A stretch of DNA of 64,000 bases, taken from NCBI GenBank assembly GCA_029204225.1, contig CM055097.1, forward strand, positions 37,558,976 through 37,622,975, read 5' to 3'. The stretch is from Diphasiastrum complanatum (lineage: Eukaryota > Streptophyta > Lycopodiopsida > Lycopodiales > Lycopodiaceae). Below the pieces are notes generated by a model. The model was not told where the DNA came from, searched no databases, and worked only from the letters and a program-made list of their open reading frames with translations. Of the stretch, positions 11,796 through 23,359 are shown piece by piece. How positions within the stretch are numbered: position 1 is the first letter of the stretch; every line of letters starts with the position of its first letter. The translations under genes were made by a program, and so were the position numbers.

Positions 11796-12951
11796 TTCCC
11801 CCTTAAGGTCACGGTTGGTGCTTTGCTATCTTCGTTAGGTTCAGCATATTGAAGAACTTTTGGTGCTTGATCCTGGGAAGCACAAACGTGAAGATGTTTG
11901 CGGCCATTTCTATTGTGGAGCAGTATTGAAGAATCACTTGCCCTGAGAAAACTTTCTCTCGAATGAAATGATATTAGATTTCTATGTGCCTGGATTTGCC
12001 ATGAAATCTGGGATTCAGTGATAGTGAAATACAGCTCAAGTTGTCACACAAAACGGTGGTAGCATTGAACTGAGGTGATGTAAGTCATGAAGTAATAACC
12101 TGATCCATACAACTTTTTTTGAAGCTTGAAATGTTGTGATGTACTTTGCCTCTGTTGAAGAAAGCACAACTGATTTCTGCTTCCTTGAGTTCCACGAAAT
12201 CGGTTCCCCTGCCAGATAGAAACAGAAGTCGGAGGTAGATTTTCTGGTAGAGACTGTTCCTCCCCAATCTGAGTTGGAGTAGCCTCACAGGACGAGTGAG
12301 TCGATAGCATTTCCATCATAGCATAAAATGTGACCTAAACTTCCCTAAATATATCTCGTCACTCTCTTTAATGCTTTCCAATGAGAGATCCTAGGATTAG
12401 ACATGAATTGACTTAGCGTGCTAACAGTGTATGCTAAATCCGATCTAGTACACAGCATTGCATACATCAAAGATCCTATTAGTGAATGATAAGGGTACTT
12501 CGCTATGTCGAGTACTTCACGATCAGAATTTAGTCAATACTATACTTGGATCCATTGGAGTATTAATGGGTTTGCAATCAGACATATGAAACTTTTCTAA
12601 AATGCCTTGCAGATATGCCTGCTGGCTAAGATAGATCTTCTTCTGAAGCCTATTTCTAGTAATGTGAATTCCTAGCAAAGAATGGATAGCTTCTAAATCA
12701 GTCATGTCAAATTCTTTTGACAGATGACTCTTAGTAGTCTGCAGAAGAGAAGTGTCGTTAGACAAAATAAATGCATCATCTACGTAAAGAGCTATGTGAA
12801 CTGAATTGGTGCCTATGCTTTGAATAAACATTACAGGCAATTAAATTGTTTGCAAATCCCAATTGAATGAGATAAGAGTTGATTCTATCGAACCATGCTC
12901 TGGTGGCATGTTTCAGATCGTAGATTGCTTGTGTAGCTTGCACACTTTGTG
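11796..12951 (-). pseudogene. Element A pol: RT C-terminal half and RNase H remnant
   Basis: The frame resumes at the D insertion point with HKVCKLHKQS (12950 downwards). The RT catalytic box ALYVDDAFILS lies at about 12760-12800, and KEFDMTDLEAIHSLLGIHI and the PMDPSIVL connection follow. The RNase H part is stop-ridden and hard to follow. A polypurine tract closes it at 11806-11796. Confidence 0.85.
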
Positions 12952-12956
12952 CTCTT
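12952..12956. repeat. Target-site duplication of element D (left)
   Basis: CTCTT, repeated at 18079-18083. Confidence 0.93.
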
Positions 12957-13611
12957 TGTGAAAATTGTCAACATTTCCTAGCTAGTTTGAGGCCTAAATT
13001 GGCTAAAATTGTAAATAGTTTTGGTTCTGGAGTTTCACACGTGTGAACCAGGCCACAATGTTTTTATTTACTGTATTTTTTCAGTATGATGAAGTGTCAA
13101 ACTTCATACCCTTCAAAATGAGACCATTTTGATTTATTTTGGTCATATAAGCCATTTTTAGCTATTTTTCCTATATAGGGAATATCTAGGGTCAAGTACC
13201 TTCTAGAGAGAGGAGAGAGAGTCATCTTCCTCATCCATAAATAGTAGGGAAGTCGTGGAGAACAGGTTGGAGAAACCTTTTGTATGCTTCATTGAGATCA
13301 ATAGATCATTGTCATTGTTTCTTCCTCCATTGAGAGCATTGTTGTGTGTATTGTCTTCAAGCTATTGTGTATGATCTTAGGTGCTTTCCAAAAGTGATAG
13401 GCTGATGTATTATGGACTGTATAATGCTATTTTGGGCCGCACTTGATGTTTATGGAAGTTTCCATTTGTGATAAATGCTTTTTGATCAAGTTCTTTGCAT
13501 TCTAGGTAGCATAGAATGTGTTGCCAATTCCTAGCTTATGTAGTTTGGAGTGCAAGCATTCAAGCCAATGATCTTGGAGTTTAGATCCACTTAGGATCTG
13601 TATTTTTCACA
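12957..13611 (+). repeat. Element D 5' LTR
   Basis: 655 bp. It carries the extended G-box TTCACACGTGTGAA at 13034-13047 and TATA-like stretches near 13170 and 13233, and it abuts the primer-binding site. Confidence 0.94.
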
Positions 13612-14783
13612 TGGTATCAGAGCTGGTTGGCTTCTATTTACAGTAAGTATTCCATTTTTGGTGATATTTGGATGTTTGATCAAGTTCTAGCATGATTTTG
13701 CATTGCTTTGTTGATCAAATCTTACTAACCTTTGTTTTGTGAGTTGAACTTGTGGATCAAAAGCATATTTCAGGTCTATTGAAGATCAGAGGCTGAAAAG
13801 AAACTATTTTGGATCAGATCATAACACCTAATCATTTGTGATTGTGAGGCTTGTGCATATTCAATACTAACAATGTTCTTTTCAATCCTATTGTTGACAA
13901 TCTCCATTCTTGGATGAACACTCTCCTTAAGTGGATGAAACTTCTCCTTAAGTGGATGACAAATGCTCTTTTGAGTGAGTTGTAATTCTCCTAAAGGCTG
14001 AGCAAAGCTCCCATTTGGATGAAAGATCCCCTTTTTTGGGTGAACATATTGTAAGCTCCATTGTGAAGAGCATATTGTAAAGATTGTCATCAATTTTGGC
14101 ATAAATTTTGGTGTACTTTGTTGAGCATGTAAGTAACTCTCCTTATGTAATTTGATTGGAGCATTTGCTGGAAGGTGTTAACCATTATGCAAGTGTGTTT
14201 TCAGGTTCTTAACAGGTTGAGGAACATTCTCATGTGAAGTGATCTTAGATCTACATCTAAACACCAAGATTTGACAAGATAGTGAAGCTAGTCTTGTGAT
14301 TCACTAAGTGTGCTCATTCATTCACCTCTAAATCTTGTATTTATCACTTGCTGGAGTTTATAAACTTTTAGAAGTGTGGTTTACATGTGGTTTTACAGGT
14401 TGAATCAATATCTTAGTGTGTTGATCATATGTTGATCAAGTTTGTTCATTACTAGGTAATCTTGGCATCCTAGTTTTGGGTATTTTCTAAGAATGCAAGT
14501 AACTCTTCACACCATAACTTGATTTGGTCACTTGCTGGAAAGTTTGAGAGCTTAAGCAAGAGTGTGTTCAGGTTGGTTTGATTTTGTAATCCATTCTTAG
14601 TGTGTGCAAAGTGTTGCATGTGTTTCAATCTTCCTTTCTATGCTTGGAAACCATCTAGGTTCAAGATAGAAGTGTTTTAGGGTCCTAAATCTTCATAGAT
14701 CTCTTTATCTATCATTTGTTGAGAGAAAAGTGAGTGCTAAGTGCTTTAGGACAGAACCTAAAAGTTGAAGAAACATTAGAATC
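13612..14783 (+). other. Element D primer-binding site and untranslated leader
   Basis: TGGTATCAGAGC at 13612-13623 complements the 3' end of initiator tRNA-Met, the usual copia primer. The leader of about 1.15 kb has no long frame and contains loose repeats around CTCCTTAAGTGGATGA (13922-13960). Confidence 0.88.
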
Positions 14784-15317
14784 ATGGCTTCCAATGGTGG
14801 GATCATGCTAGAGTCTAGTGAAAGGTTGAGTTCATCAAACTACTCTACTTGGAAAGTGAGGATGGATTCCTTACTTGAGTTGAATGAACTCATGGACATA
14901 GTTGCAGAAATTGAAGAGAGACCTCTCACACTTCAAGAGCAACAAAGGTTTGATAAGAAGGCCAAAAGGGCTCTTCATATCATTAAAATGAATGTTACAA
15001 ATGAACTTCTCAAGGAAGTTGGAAAGTGTCAAAGTGCAAGTGAGGCATGGAATGCCTTAAAGAAGCTCTTTGAATCAAAGTCCACATCTAGGGTATTGAC
15101 CCTAAGGAGACAAATATTTTCTAGTAGGCAAAGAGAGGGTGAAAGTGCTCATGCATTTATCTTGAGAGTTAAGTCCCTAAGTGATGATTTAGCATGCATT
15201 GATGAGAACATAAAAGATGGTGAAATAGTCCAAGTTATGTTGAATGGTTTGCTAAATGAACATGCTAACCTTGGTGCAAAGTTTTGCCATTCAAAGAGTC
15301 TTGCCAAGTGTGGTTGA
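14784..15317 (+). pseudogene. Element D gag, N-terminal part
   Basis: Starts MASNGGIMLESSERLSSSNY. It shows the capsid-like copia gag fold signature (YSTWKVRMDSLL, AKRALHIIKMNVTNELLKEV, SRVLTLRRQIF). The frame shifts at about 15270, in a GG just before GTGCAAAGTTTTGCC, where related elements keep reading. The continuation is in the frame of the following entry. The shift lies inside gag rather than at a gag-pol boundary, so a disabling mutation or a sequencing error is more likely than programmed frameshifting. Confidence 0.88.
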
Positions 15318-17727
15318 CTTGCAAGAAATCTTATTGGCTGAAGAACATAGGTTGCAATCAAAGCTTGATGGTGCATCCTTGCAAGGTGGAGGTGAAGAGG
15401 CTTTCTTCACAAAAGGCAAATTCAAGGGCAAAGGTAAAGGCAAAGGGAAATGGTCCAAAGGTGGTAACTTTGATCATGATGATCACTCTTCCTCTTCCTC
15501 TTCTACTAAGAACAATAAGTCAAAGTTCAAGTGCTTTTATTGTGGGATAAAAGGTCATTTTGCAAATGAATGTTATAAGAAGAAAAGAGAGCAAGGAGAG
15601 AGGCAAGGAAATCTTACAATAGATGAGGAAGAACATAACACATGTGAATCACTTGTTATGACTTCAAGTTTGTTAGCCAACATAGATGATAATGATCCTT
15701 GGTGGATTGATAGTGGAGCCTCATCTCACATGACAAGACATAAGGAATACTTTACATCCTTATTGTCTTATGAGGGAGAAGGTAACATCATCTACACTGC
15801 AAATGATGGTCAATGTGACATCAAAGGCATAGGCACTATTCCTATTTCCCTTTCAACAAATAGGAAAGCAAATCTTGAAAATGTTTTGTACATTCCTTCA
15901 ATCACTAAGAATTTGCTTAGTGTAAGTCAAATGATTGACAAAGGACTTGATGTGGAGTTCATTGGAGATGCATGTTTGATAAGTAAATGTGGATCCTTGA
16001 TTGCTCAAGGTAGGAGGCATGGTAAACTTTTCAAGCTTGATGCATGTGTGATCTCTAATCATGAAGGATGTATGGCTAGGGAGCAATTGACAAACCAAGA
16101 AGTTTGGCACAAGAGGTTGGGCCATCCCAACTTCAAATCTTTGGAGGTAATGGCAAAGAAAGAGCTTGTTCTTGGTCTCCCTAAAAGTCTTGTTGCAAAC
16201 AATAGTGTTTGTGAACATTGTGCCTTGTCCAAATCTCATAGACTTGCTTATTCTAGATCTACTTCTAGATCTAAAGAAGCTTTTCAACTTGTGCATTCTG
16301 ATATTCATTCTTCTAGTACAACTAGCAATGGTGGGGCAAAGATGTATGCAACTTTCATTGATGACTTTAGTAGGTATACTTGGATCTATCTTCTTAAAAG
16401 TAAGGATGAAGTGTTTGCTGCATTTGTCAAGTTCAAGAATGAAATGGAAAACCAATTCAATACAAAGATCAAATGCTTAAGATCTGATAATGGAGGGGAA
16501 TACACCTCAAATAGGTTCAAAGACTTTTGTATAGCACATGGGATTAAGAGGGAGATGTCTAGTCCTAGGACTCCACAACAGAATGGAGTGGCCGAGAGGA
16601 AGAATAGAACCCTTTGTGAATGTGCCAAGGCAATGAGACTACATGCTAATCTTGCTAAGTCTTTTTGGGGGGAAGCTTTAGCATGTGCTAACTATCTATG
16701 TAATAGATGGACAAGTGCTTCCTTGGATGGTAAAACTCCTCATGAGGTTCTTTATGGTAGAAGGCCGAGTGTCAAGCATTGTAGGATCTTTGGATGTACA
16801 TGTTTTGTCAATATCACACTTGATGATAGAACTAAAGAAGATCCTTCATCAAAGAAGGGTGTGTTTGTTGGCTATAGTGAAGTAAGCAAGGCTTACAAAG
16901 TGTACATTCCTTCTACAAAGAAAGTTGTCATAAGTAGGGATGTCATCTTTCATGAAGAGAATGTTTCCAATGTTGTTGATGTTGATGTTGATGTGCCTAC
17001 TAATCATCATGATGTGCAAGATGTCTTGGATGAAGATGGAGATGCCACTCCAAAGCAAACTTCAAGGAAGACTCAAAGGCAAAGGGCTAAGCCATCAAGG
17101 CTAACCTATGATAAAAAAGGAAAGCAAGTGGTGGACAACTCTAACTTTGCTTTTCTTACCTCTTTTGATGAACCAACTTGTGTAGGTGAAGCAATTCAAA
17201 AGAAGGAATGGATCCAAGCCATGGATCATGAGCATCAAGCACTCATCAAAAGCAACACATGGAGGTTGGTAAAGCTTCCAAAGGACAAGAAGGCAATTGG
17301 TTGTAAGTGGATCTTCAAGATCAAGACAAATCAAGATGGATCAATCAACAAGTACAAGGCAAGGTTGGTGGCAAAGGGGTATGCTCAAGAATATGGTATT
17401 GACTATGATGAGACCTTTGCACCCGTGGCAAAGATGGTAACTATTCGAATCCTAATCTCTCTTGCAACTCTTTATGATTGGGATATGTGGCAAATGGATG
17501 TTACTAATGCCTTCTTGAATGGTGATCTTGAAGAAGATATTTACATGGAGCAACCCGAGGGCTATGTTTCACATGATGAGCCTAATCATGTGTGCTATCT
17601 CCAAAAGAGTTTGTATGGGCTAAAGCAAGCACCAAGGAGTTGGTATGCTAAGCTCAATTCCTTCTTACTTTCTCAAAACTTTGTTATGAGTGAGTATGAT
17701 CATTCTCTCTACTTTAGATTGAATGAA
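15271..17727 (+). pseudogene. Element D gag C-terminus, protease, integrase and partial RT
   Basis: Long open frame with the domains in copia order: zinc knuckle CFYCGIKGHFANEC (about 15530), protease WWIDSGASSHMT (about 15700), pre-integrase HKRLGHPN...CEHC, integrase with catalytic D in LVHSDIHS, D in LRSDNGG and E in NGVAERKNRTL, then RT through KARLVAKGYAQEYGIDYDET, QMDVTNAFLNGDL and SLYGLKQAPRSWY. The frame runs on into LTR sequence to a stop at 17839-17841, but only up to 17727 is element coding. The RT YVDD box and RNase H are absent. Confidence 0.93.
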
Positions 17728-18078
17728 AACAGGTTGGAGAAACCTTTTGTATGCTTCATTGAGATCAATAGATCATTGTCATTGTTTCTTCCTCCATTGA
17801 GAGCATTGTTGTGTGTATTGTCTTCAAGCTATTGTGTATGATCTTAGGTGCTTTCCAAAAGTGATAGGCTGATGTATTATGGACTGTATAATGCTATTTT
17901 GGGCCGCACTTGATGTTTATGGAAGTTTCCATTTGTGATAAATGCTTTTTGATCAAGTTCTTTGCATTCTAGGTAGCATAGAATGTGTTGCCAATTCCTA
18001 GCTTATGTAGTTTGGAGTGCAAGCATTCAAGCCAATGATCTTGGAGTTTAGATCCACTTAGGATCTGTATTTTTCACA
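17728..18078 (+). repeat. Element D 3' LTR, 5'-truncated
   Basis: 351 bp, corresponding to 13261-13611 of the left LTR. By eye I found no difference between the two. The junction at AACAGGTTGGAG lies where coding DNA reads GAAAACAGG and LTR reads GAGAACAGG, a short shared stretch suggesting microhomology-mediated deletion. Confidence 0.93.
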
Positions 18079-18083
18079 CTCTT

Positions 18084-18692
18084 GGCCTTTGACTTCGAAT
18101 CCTTCCAGTTGGAAGGTGTACAGCTCCTCTTCGACATTGTCGTTGAGAAATGTTATCTTGACATCCATTTGGTGCATCTCGAGGTCTTTCGCAGTTGCTA
18201 ACACAATCAAAGTCCTAATTGACTGCATCTTGATGATAGGACTAAAAATTTCATGATAATTCACTCCTTGGAGTTAAGTGAATCTTTAGCCACCAGCCGT
18301 GCTTTCCATTTAGCAATGGAACCATCAGAGTTGATCTTCTTCTGGAAGATCCACTTGTTGTCAATAACTCTCTTGTGAGTGGGGAAGTCGACCAATGTCC
18401 AAGTCTGATTCGTCAAAAGTGAGTTGTACTTGCTTTCCATAGCTTCTTGCCACTTCACAGCATCCTTGGAGTTAATTGCTTCGGCTAGGCTCTCTGGTTC
18501 TTCTGATGAAGTCCAGAATGATTGAGGTGTATACCTCTCAAGAACTATCTCTACAGGCGTTTGCTTGACCAGGATGTGATGATGCATCTTCTTGAATTTC
18601 TCCAGATATGCTCGAGCTAGCTTGGTCTGGTCTGATACTGTTGGCTGCTCGGCTTTTGTAGCTGTAACTGTAGGTTCTGTAGAAAAAACATC
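18084..18692 (-). pseudogene. Element A pol: integrase-RT linker and RT N-terminus
   Basis: Minus-strand frames include KWQEAMESKYNSLLTNQTW, NKWIFQKKINSDGSIAKWK, ARLVAKD, and then, after a frameshift near 18262, MNYHEIFSPIIKMQSIRTLI and QMDVKITFLNDNVEEELY. It stops at GQE where D is inserted. The left-hand continuation is at 12951. Confidence 0.87.
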
Positions 18693-18697
18693 AACGT

Positions 18698-19399
18698 TGT
18701 AGCTTGACTAGTTTTGGTCATATGACTTGTAAATAGTTAGATGGTCATGATGCGGCTTGTCACATGTGCCAAATAGCATAGGATTCCATTCATAAGGATG
18801 TTCTCAAGTTGACCTAAGTGATAGAACATTTGGAATGAGTCCAAATCATGCTTAGATACAAGAGAGAAAAAGTAGGAGCTATTTTTGGTAGTTTTTACAT
18901 TGTTGAGGGATCTCCAAGATTCCAACCCTAACTTGGTAGGGATGAAAGATCCACCAAAATTAGCATTAGGGATAGGTTTAGGGCTACTCATACCTGTCCA
19001 AAACCATGATGGATCATGTATATATAGGTGATGATCTCTCACCAAAATTAATCAAGCAATTTCATGATTTTTCTCTCATATTGGTGCAATTGCTCTCTAT
19101 GTTCATAATTCTTTGAGTTCTTGTGATTCCATCATCATAGGATTGAATGTGGTTCTGGTGTATAGTTCCATCATCATAGGATTGAATGTGGGTCTGGTGT
19201 ATAGTTCTTAGACTGTGGGAGGCTGTACTTTCACACGTGTGAAGGCTTCTTCAAGGATTTGGGCCATTTAGTGAGGTTCAAGCATAGATTATTGATGGAT
19301 TTTGATGGTGTAGCTTGTTCTAACTTTATGGAATCATAATATATTGTTTTCCTCATCGTTTCAAGTGTTTTAGGATCCTTATTTGATGTAATTTTTACA
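18698..19399 (+). repeat. Element B 5' LTR
   Basis: 702 bp. Relative to its partner it lacks about 16 bp after the initial TGT and has a 39-bp tandem duplication (19127-19165 and 19166-19204, unit TTCCATCATCATAGG...). Extended G-box TTCACACGTGTGAA at 19230-19243. Confidence 0.9.
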
Positions 19400-20210
19400 T
19401 GGTATCAGAGCCTAAAGGATGAAATGAGCTAAATCCTTGTTTTTCATTCAACTTGATCACAATTTTTGATCTAAATCTTGTGTAGATTGGATCTTAGCAT
19501 CTAGCATTGATTCTAGAACTCAAAGTGAGTCAAATCCATTGGAGATTGGTGTTGTGTGACTTCATTTGCAGGTGTTTAGGTGTCTAAAACCAGAGGCAAA
19601 GCTGAATTCAATCCACATTACCAAGATAGCAAGTTTTGCTTGCTCCAAGCATTGATTTCTAAGCGAGTTTTGGAGATGATTTCATAGAGGAGGCTTTCTA
19701 GCATTCAAGGAGAGGGAAGATCAGAGATTTGGGGACTCTTCAAGGCTGTTCTAAGGTGTAGAGGACACCTCCTAAAGTGATTTAGGTTCAGTCCAACCAT
19801 TGCTTGACTTATGCATCAAATTAGATCAATTTTTCATCAATTTTGATCAATTTTTGCTTGTGATTGGATAGTAGATTGTGTTGCATCCTCATTAAGTTCC
19901 ATTTAGATCTTTTGAAAGTGATTTTGGAAGGATATTAGGTTGCTTAAATTCACTCTTAATCAGATCATTTGGAAGCTTTTATGTTCTTTATAGAAAGAGG
20001 GGCGATTCTACTAGTATTATCTACTTCAATCAAGCAAGTGCATTGTTTCTAGTATTCTATGATTTGATTTTGTTAAAGATCATTCTTAGATCTTTATAGG
20101 AAGTCTATTACTGATCTTTTCAGGTACCTAAGAAGTGGGATAAGGTAGATCTTCAATCAAATCAATAGAAGTAACCTTCATTTGTGCCAAGTCCTTGATT
20201 AGGAGAATAG

Positions 20211-21557
20211 ATGGCATCTTTAAATGCATATCTTTTGGATCATAAAGAAAGATTAGTTGCAGACTATAAGAAAACTTTTGCACTCATGGCCAAGATGGTC
20301 ACAATAAGGCTAATCATTGCACTTGCATCACATTTTGGATGGATCCTATGTCAAATGGATGTCTCTAATGCCTTCTTGAATGTTTTTTAGGAAGAGGATA
20401 TCTATATGGAGTAGCCACAAGGGTTCATCAAGCATGGAATGGAGAACAAAGTATGCCATCTCCAAAGAAGCATCTATGGCTTGAAGCAAGCCTCGAAATC
20501 TTGGAATTCAAGATTACATTGCTATCTTATTTCACTTTCTTTTTTCAAAGTGAATATGATCCCACTCTTTACATTAAGTTTGGTGATGTTGGTATTGTAC
20601 TTTTACTCATTTATGTAGATGACATCATCATTAGTGGAAATAGTGTTGATGGTATTGAAAAATCAAGATAGATCTATCCTTAGAGTTCAAGATGGTAGAT
20701 CTAGGGTGTCTTCACTTCATCTTAGGCATAGAGGTACTTAGAGGATTTGATTTATCTTTATAAGTCAAGTAAACTATTCTCAAAGACTTTTGAAGAAGTT
20801 TAAAAAAGGTGTTGACACACCAATGGAGCAAGATGTAAAAGTGCCAAATGAAGATGATGAAAGATCCTTCATGGACATCACTTTGTTTAGGCAACTTATA
20901 GGCTCCCTAATGTGGATCATCATAACTAGACCAGATCTTAGCTTTAGTGTATGTAGGTTGATCCAATCCATGCAAAAACCATTGAATATCCATTGGAAAA
21001 AGGCTAAGAGGATTCTAAGATACATCTCGGGTACATTGGATTTTGGGATTCTATATAGAGGAGATGTGATTAACCTTCATGCATTTAGTGATTCAAATTT
21101 TGCAGGGGACAAGAGGGATAGGAAATCAAGAAGTGCCTATTCAACTTTCATAGGAGAAGGTGTGGTTTCATGGCTTTCCAAAAAAAAGCAAGAAATTATA
21201 TCTCTATCTTCAACCGAGGCCGAGTACAAAGCTTTGACAACCACTACAAAGGAGGTACTTTGGATCAAGAGATTATTGGTGGAGCTAAAGATCATGGATT
21301 CAGAGGAGGCACCAATCATCTACAATGACAATATATTAGCCCAACACCTTGCATCTAACTTAATCTTCCATGCAAGATCTAAGCACATTGAGATATGCCA
21401 TCACTTTGTGAGAGAAATGGTGCAAGCCAAGGAGATTGCTTTGGAGCACGTTCCAAGCAATGAATGTGTAGCTGATCTACTTACTCAAAGGACACCTTTT
21501 ATGAAGTTTAGATCATCACTTGGAGTGATTAGTAAAGCAATGATTGAACCAAGCTAG
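20211..21557 (+). pseudogene. Element B gag start fused to RT-RNase H
   Basis: MASLNAYLLDHKERL, a gag start like those of D and E, runs within about 15 codons into the RT motif DYKKTFALMAKMVTIRL (from about 20262). The intervening gag, protease, integrase and RT start are gone. RT continues with QMDVSNAFLN, stops at about 20389 and 20414, SIYGLKQA, and the catalytic LIYVDDIIISGN (about 20605). RNase H (20790-21557) is open: FSDSNFAGDKRDRKSRSA, SLSSTEAEYKAL, FHARSKHIEICHHFVREM. A polypurine tract GTGAGGAGGAG (21561-21571) precedes the LTR. Confidence 0.9.
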
Positions 21558-21571
21558 ATAGTGAGGAGGAG

Positions 21572-22234
21572 TGTTAAAAATTCACAATTCTAGCTTGACT
21601 AGTTTTGGTCATATGACTTGTAAATAGTTAGATGGTCGTGATGTGGCTTGTCACACATGCCAAATAGCATAGGATTCCATTCATAAGGATGTTCTCAAGT
21701 TGACCTAAGTGATAGAACCTTTGGAGTGAGTCCAAATCATGCTTAGATACAAGAGAGAAAAAGTAGGAGCTATTTTTGGTCATTTTTACATTGTTGAGGG
21801 ATCTCCAAGAGGTAGGGATAAAAGATCCACCAAAATGAGCATTAGGGATAGGTTTAGGGCTACTCATACCTGCCCAAAACCATGATGGATCATGTATATA
21901 TGATGATCTCTCACCAAAATTAATCAAGCAATTTCATGATTTTTCTCTCATATTGGTGCAATTGCTCTCTATGTTCATAATTCTTTGAGTTCTTGTGATT
22001 CCTAATCATTATAGGATTTAATGTGGGTCTGGTGTACAGTGCTCAGACTGTGTTAGGCCATACTTTCACACGTGTGAAGGCGTCTTCAAGGATTTGGACC
22101 ATTTAGTGAGGTTCAAGCATAGATTATTGATGGAGTTTGATGGTGCAACTTGTGATAACTTTATGGAATCATAATATATTGTTTCCCTCATCATTTCAAG
22201 TGTTTTAGGATCCTTATTTGCTGTAATTTCTACA
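21572..22234 (+). repeat. Element B 3' LTR
   Basis: 663 bp, TGTTAAAAATT...TTTCTACA. Differs from the left LTR by many substitutions and several indels. Extended G-box TTCACACGTGTGAA at 22065-22078. Confidence 0.92.
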
Positions 22235-22239
22235 AACAT

Positions 22240-22754
22240 TGGAAGAATCCATGCTACGTAAGATAGGATGAAATGACATAGCATCGTTCATCGATGGTTG
22301 TTTGAAATCATAGTATGTATGTTCTTGAAATATTACATCCCTAGAGACAAATACTACATTGGCGGATGGATTATAAACTTTATAAGCTTTATGTTTATCA
22401 GGTTAGCCAATGAAAATACATTTATTTGTCCTATGATCCAGCTTCTTCTTAGCTGTTTAGGAATGTGAACAAAACATATACAACCAAAGATTTTTAAATG
22501 GCTGACACTAGGCTTGTGCCCATGCCAAACTTCACGAGGAGTCTTCTTGTTGACGTCTTTGGTGCTGGATCTGCTCTACACGTAACAGGCTGTGGCAGTA
22601 GCTTCTGCCCAGAACTTTGTAAGTAGGTGTGCTTGATGTAGCATAGATCTGACTAAGTTGAGAAGAGTTTGATTCTTCCTTTCTGCAATCCCATTTTGTT
22701 GAGGTGAATAGGAAGTGGTGAACTGTCTTCTAATACCATGTTGCCATGTAGTCG
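22240..22754 (-). pseudogene. Element A integrase, C-terminal part
   Basis: Minus-strand frame includes QHGIRRQFTTSYSPQQNGIA then ERKNQTLLNLVRSML, with the third catalytic residue (E of DDE), then FWAEATATACYV, a stop, and HLKIFGCICFVHIP. It is bounded on the right by the GACAT duplication of element C and on the left by element B. A small frameshift lies next to the C insertion point. Confidence 0.85.
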
Positions 22755-22759
22755 GACAT

Positions 22760-23359
22760 TGAAGAAATAAAGTGTTTCTAAATACAAAGCCTTGCTAGCT
22801 TATGGCCCCTCGCCTGACGAACATGTTCGCGAAACTCGAACATATGAAGACATGAAACACGAAGAGTTTTGCGAACACAAAAGTCAATGAAGACGAAGAC
22901 CAACGGTTTGCAAACACGAACAGTTCGCGAACACAAACGAGATCCCCTTGCGGTCCTATATGAGAGAAAGGTGGATAAGGTAAACAAAACCAACAATGGA
23001 AACAAAACCCGTTCTGTCCTCACGCTCCAAGGAGTACCACTAGAGATCACGCAAGTACTAGAAGTACAGAGATCTGACCTGATGGCATGACGCCATTAGA
23101 TACTCCCTAGGTCGTGGCTAATCTGCCACTCTTGTAATTCTCTGGTTAGTTGTAGATGGTTAATCACTCTAATCTTAGATTTGCAAAGAGAGACTATACT
23201 TACTGAATAATACTTGACATATATCAATAGGATACACAGTGTGTAACCATGTAAGAAGAACTAGAAGTAGTCTGATGCTAGTAAGCAATCAAGATGAACA
23301 CAGACAGAAGCTTCGCCTGCGTGCGAGAAGATATTTTGTCTAGGATAAGAAGTTCCAAT
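22760..23359 (+). repeat. Element C 5' LTR, 3'-truncated
   Basis: Matches the first ~594 bp of the right LTR. It contains a cluster of TTCGCGAA / GTTCGCGAAC / CGAACACGAA palindromic motifs (22815-22935). The match ends at TCCAATT, where internal sequence begins. Confidence 0.88.

Larger units (their letters stand above)
12957..18078 (+). mobile_element. Element D: young Ty1/copia retrotransposon with 3' deletion
   Basis: Left LTR 12957-13611 (655 bp, TGTGAAAA...TTTTCACA), primer-binding site TGGTATCAGAGC from 13612, gag-pol from 14784, then a direct jump at 17727/17728 from inside RT into the last 351 bp of the right LTR. It is flanked by CTCTT and interrupts the RT gene of element A. The YVDD box, RNase H, polypurine tract and about 304 bp of the right LTR are missing, so it cannot move on its own. 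Confidence 0.95.
18698..22234 (+). mobile_element. Element B: internally deleted Ty1/copia retrotransposon
   Basis: Left LTR 18698-19399, primer-binding site TGGTATCAGAGCC at 19400, right LTR 21572-22234, flanked by AACGT (18693-18697) and AACAT (22235-22239), a duplication with one later change. Only the first codons of gag and the RT/RNase H part remain. Inserted in element A. Confidence 0.9.

Noticed and set aside
15256-15317. Programmed gag-pol frameshift in element D
   Set aside because: The overlap is within the capsid part of gag, before the zinc knuckle, and no slippery heptamer is evident.
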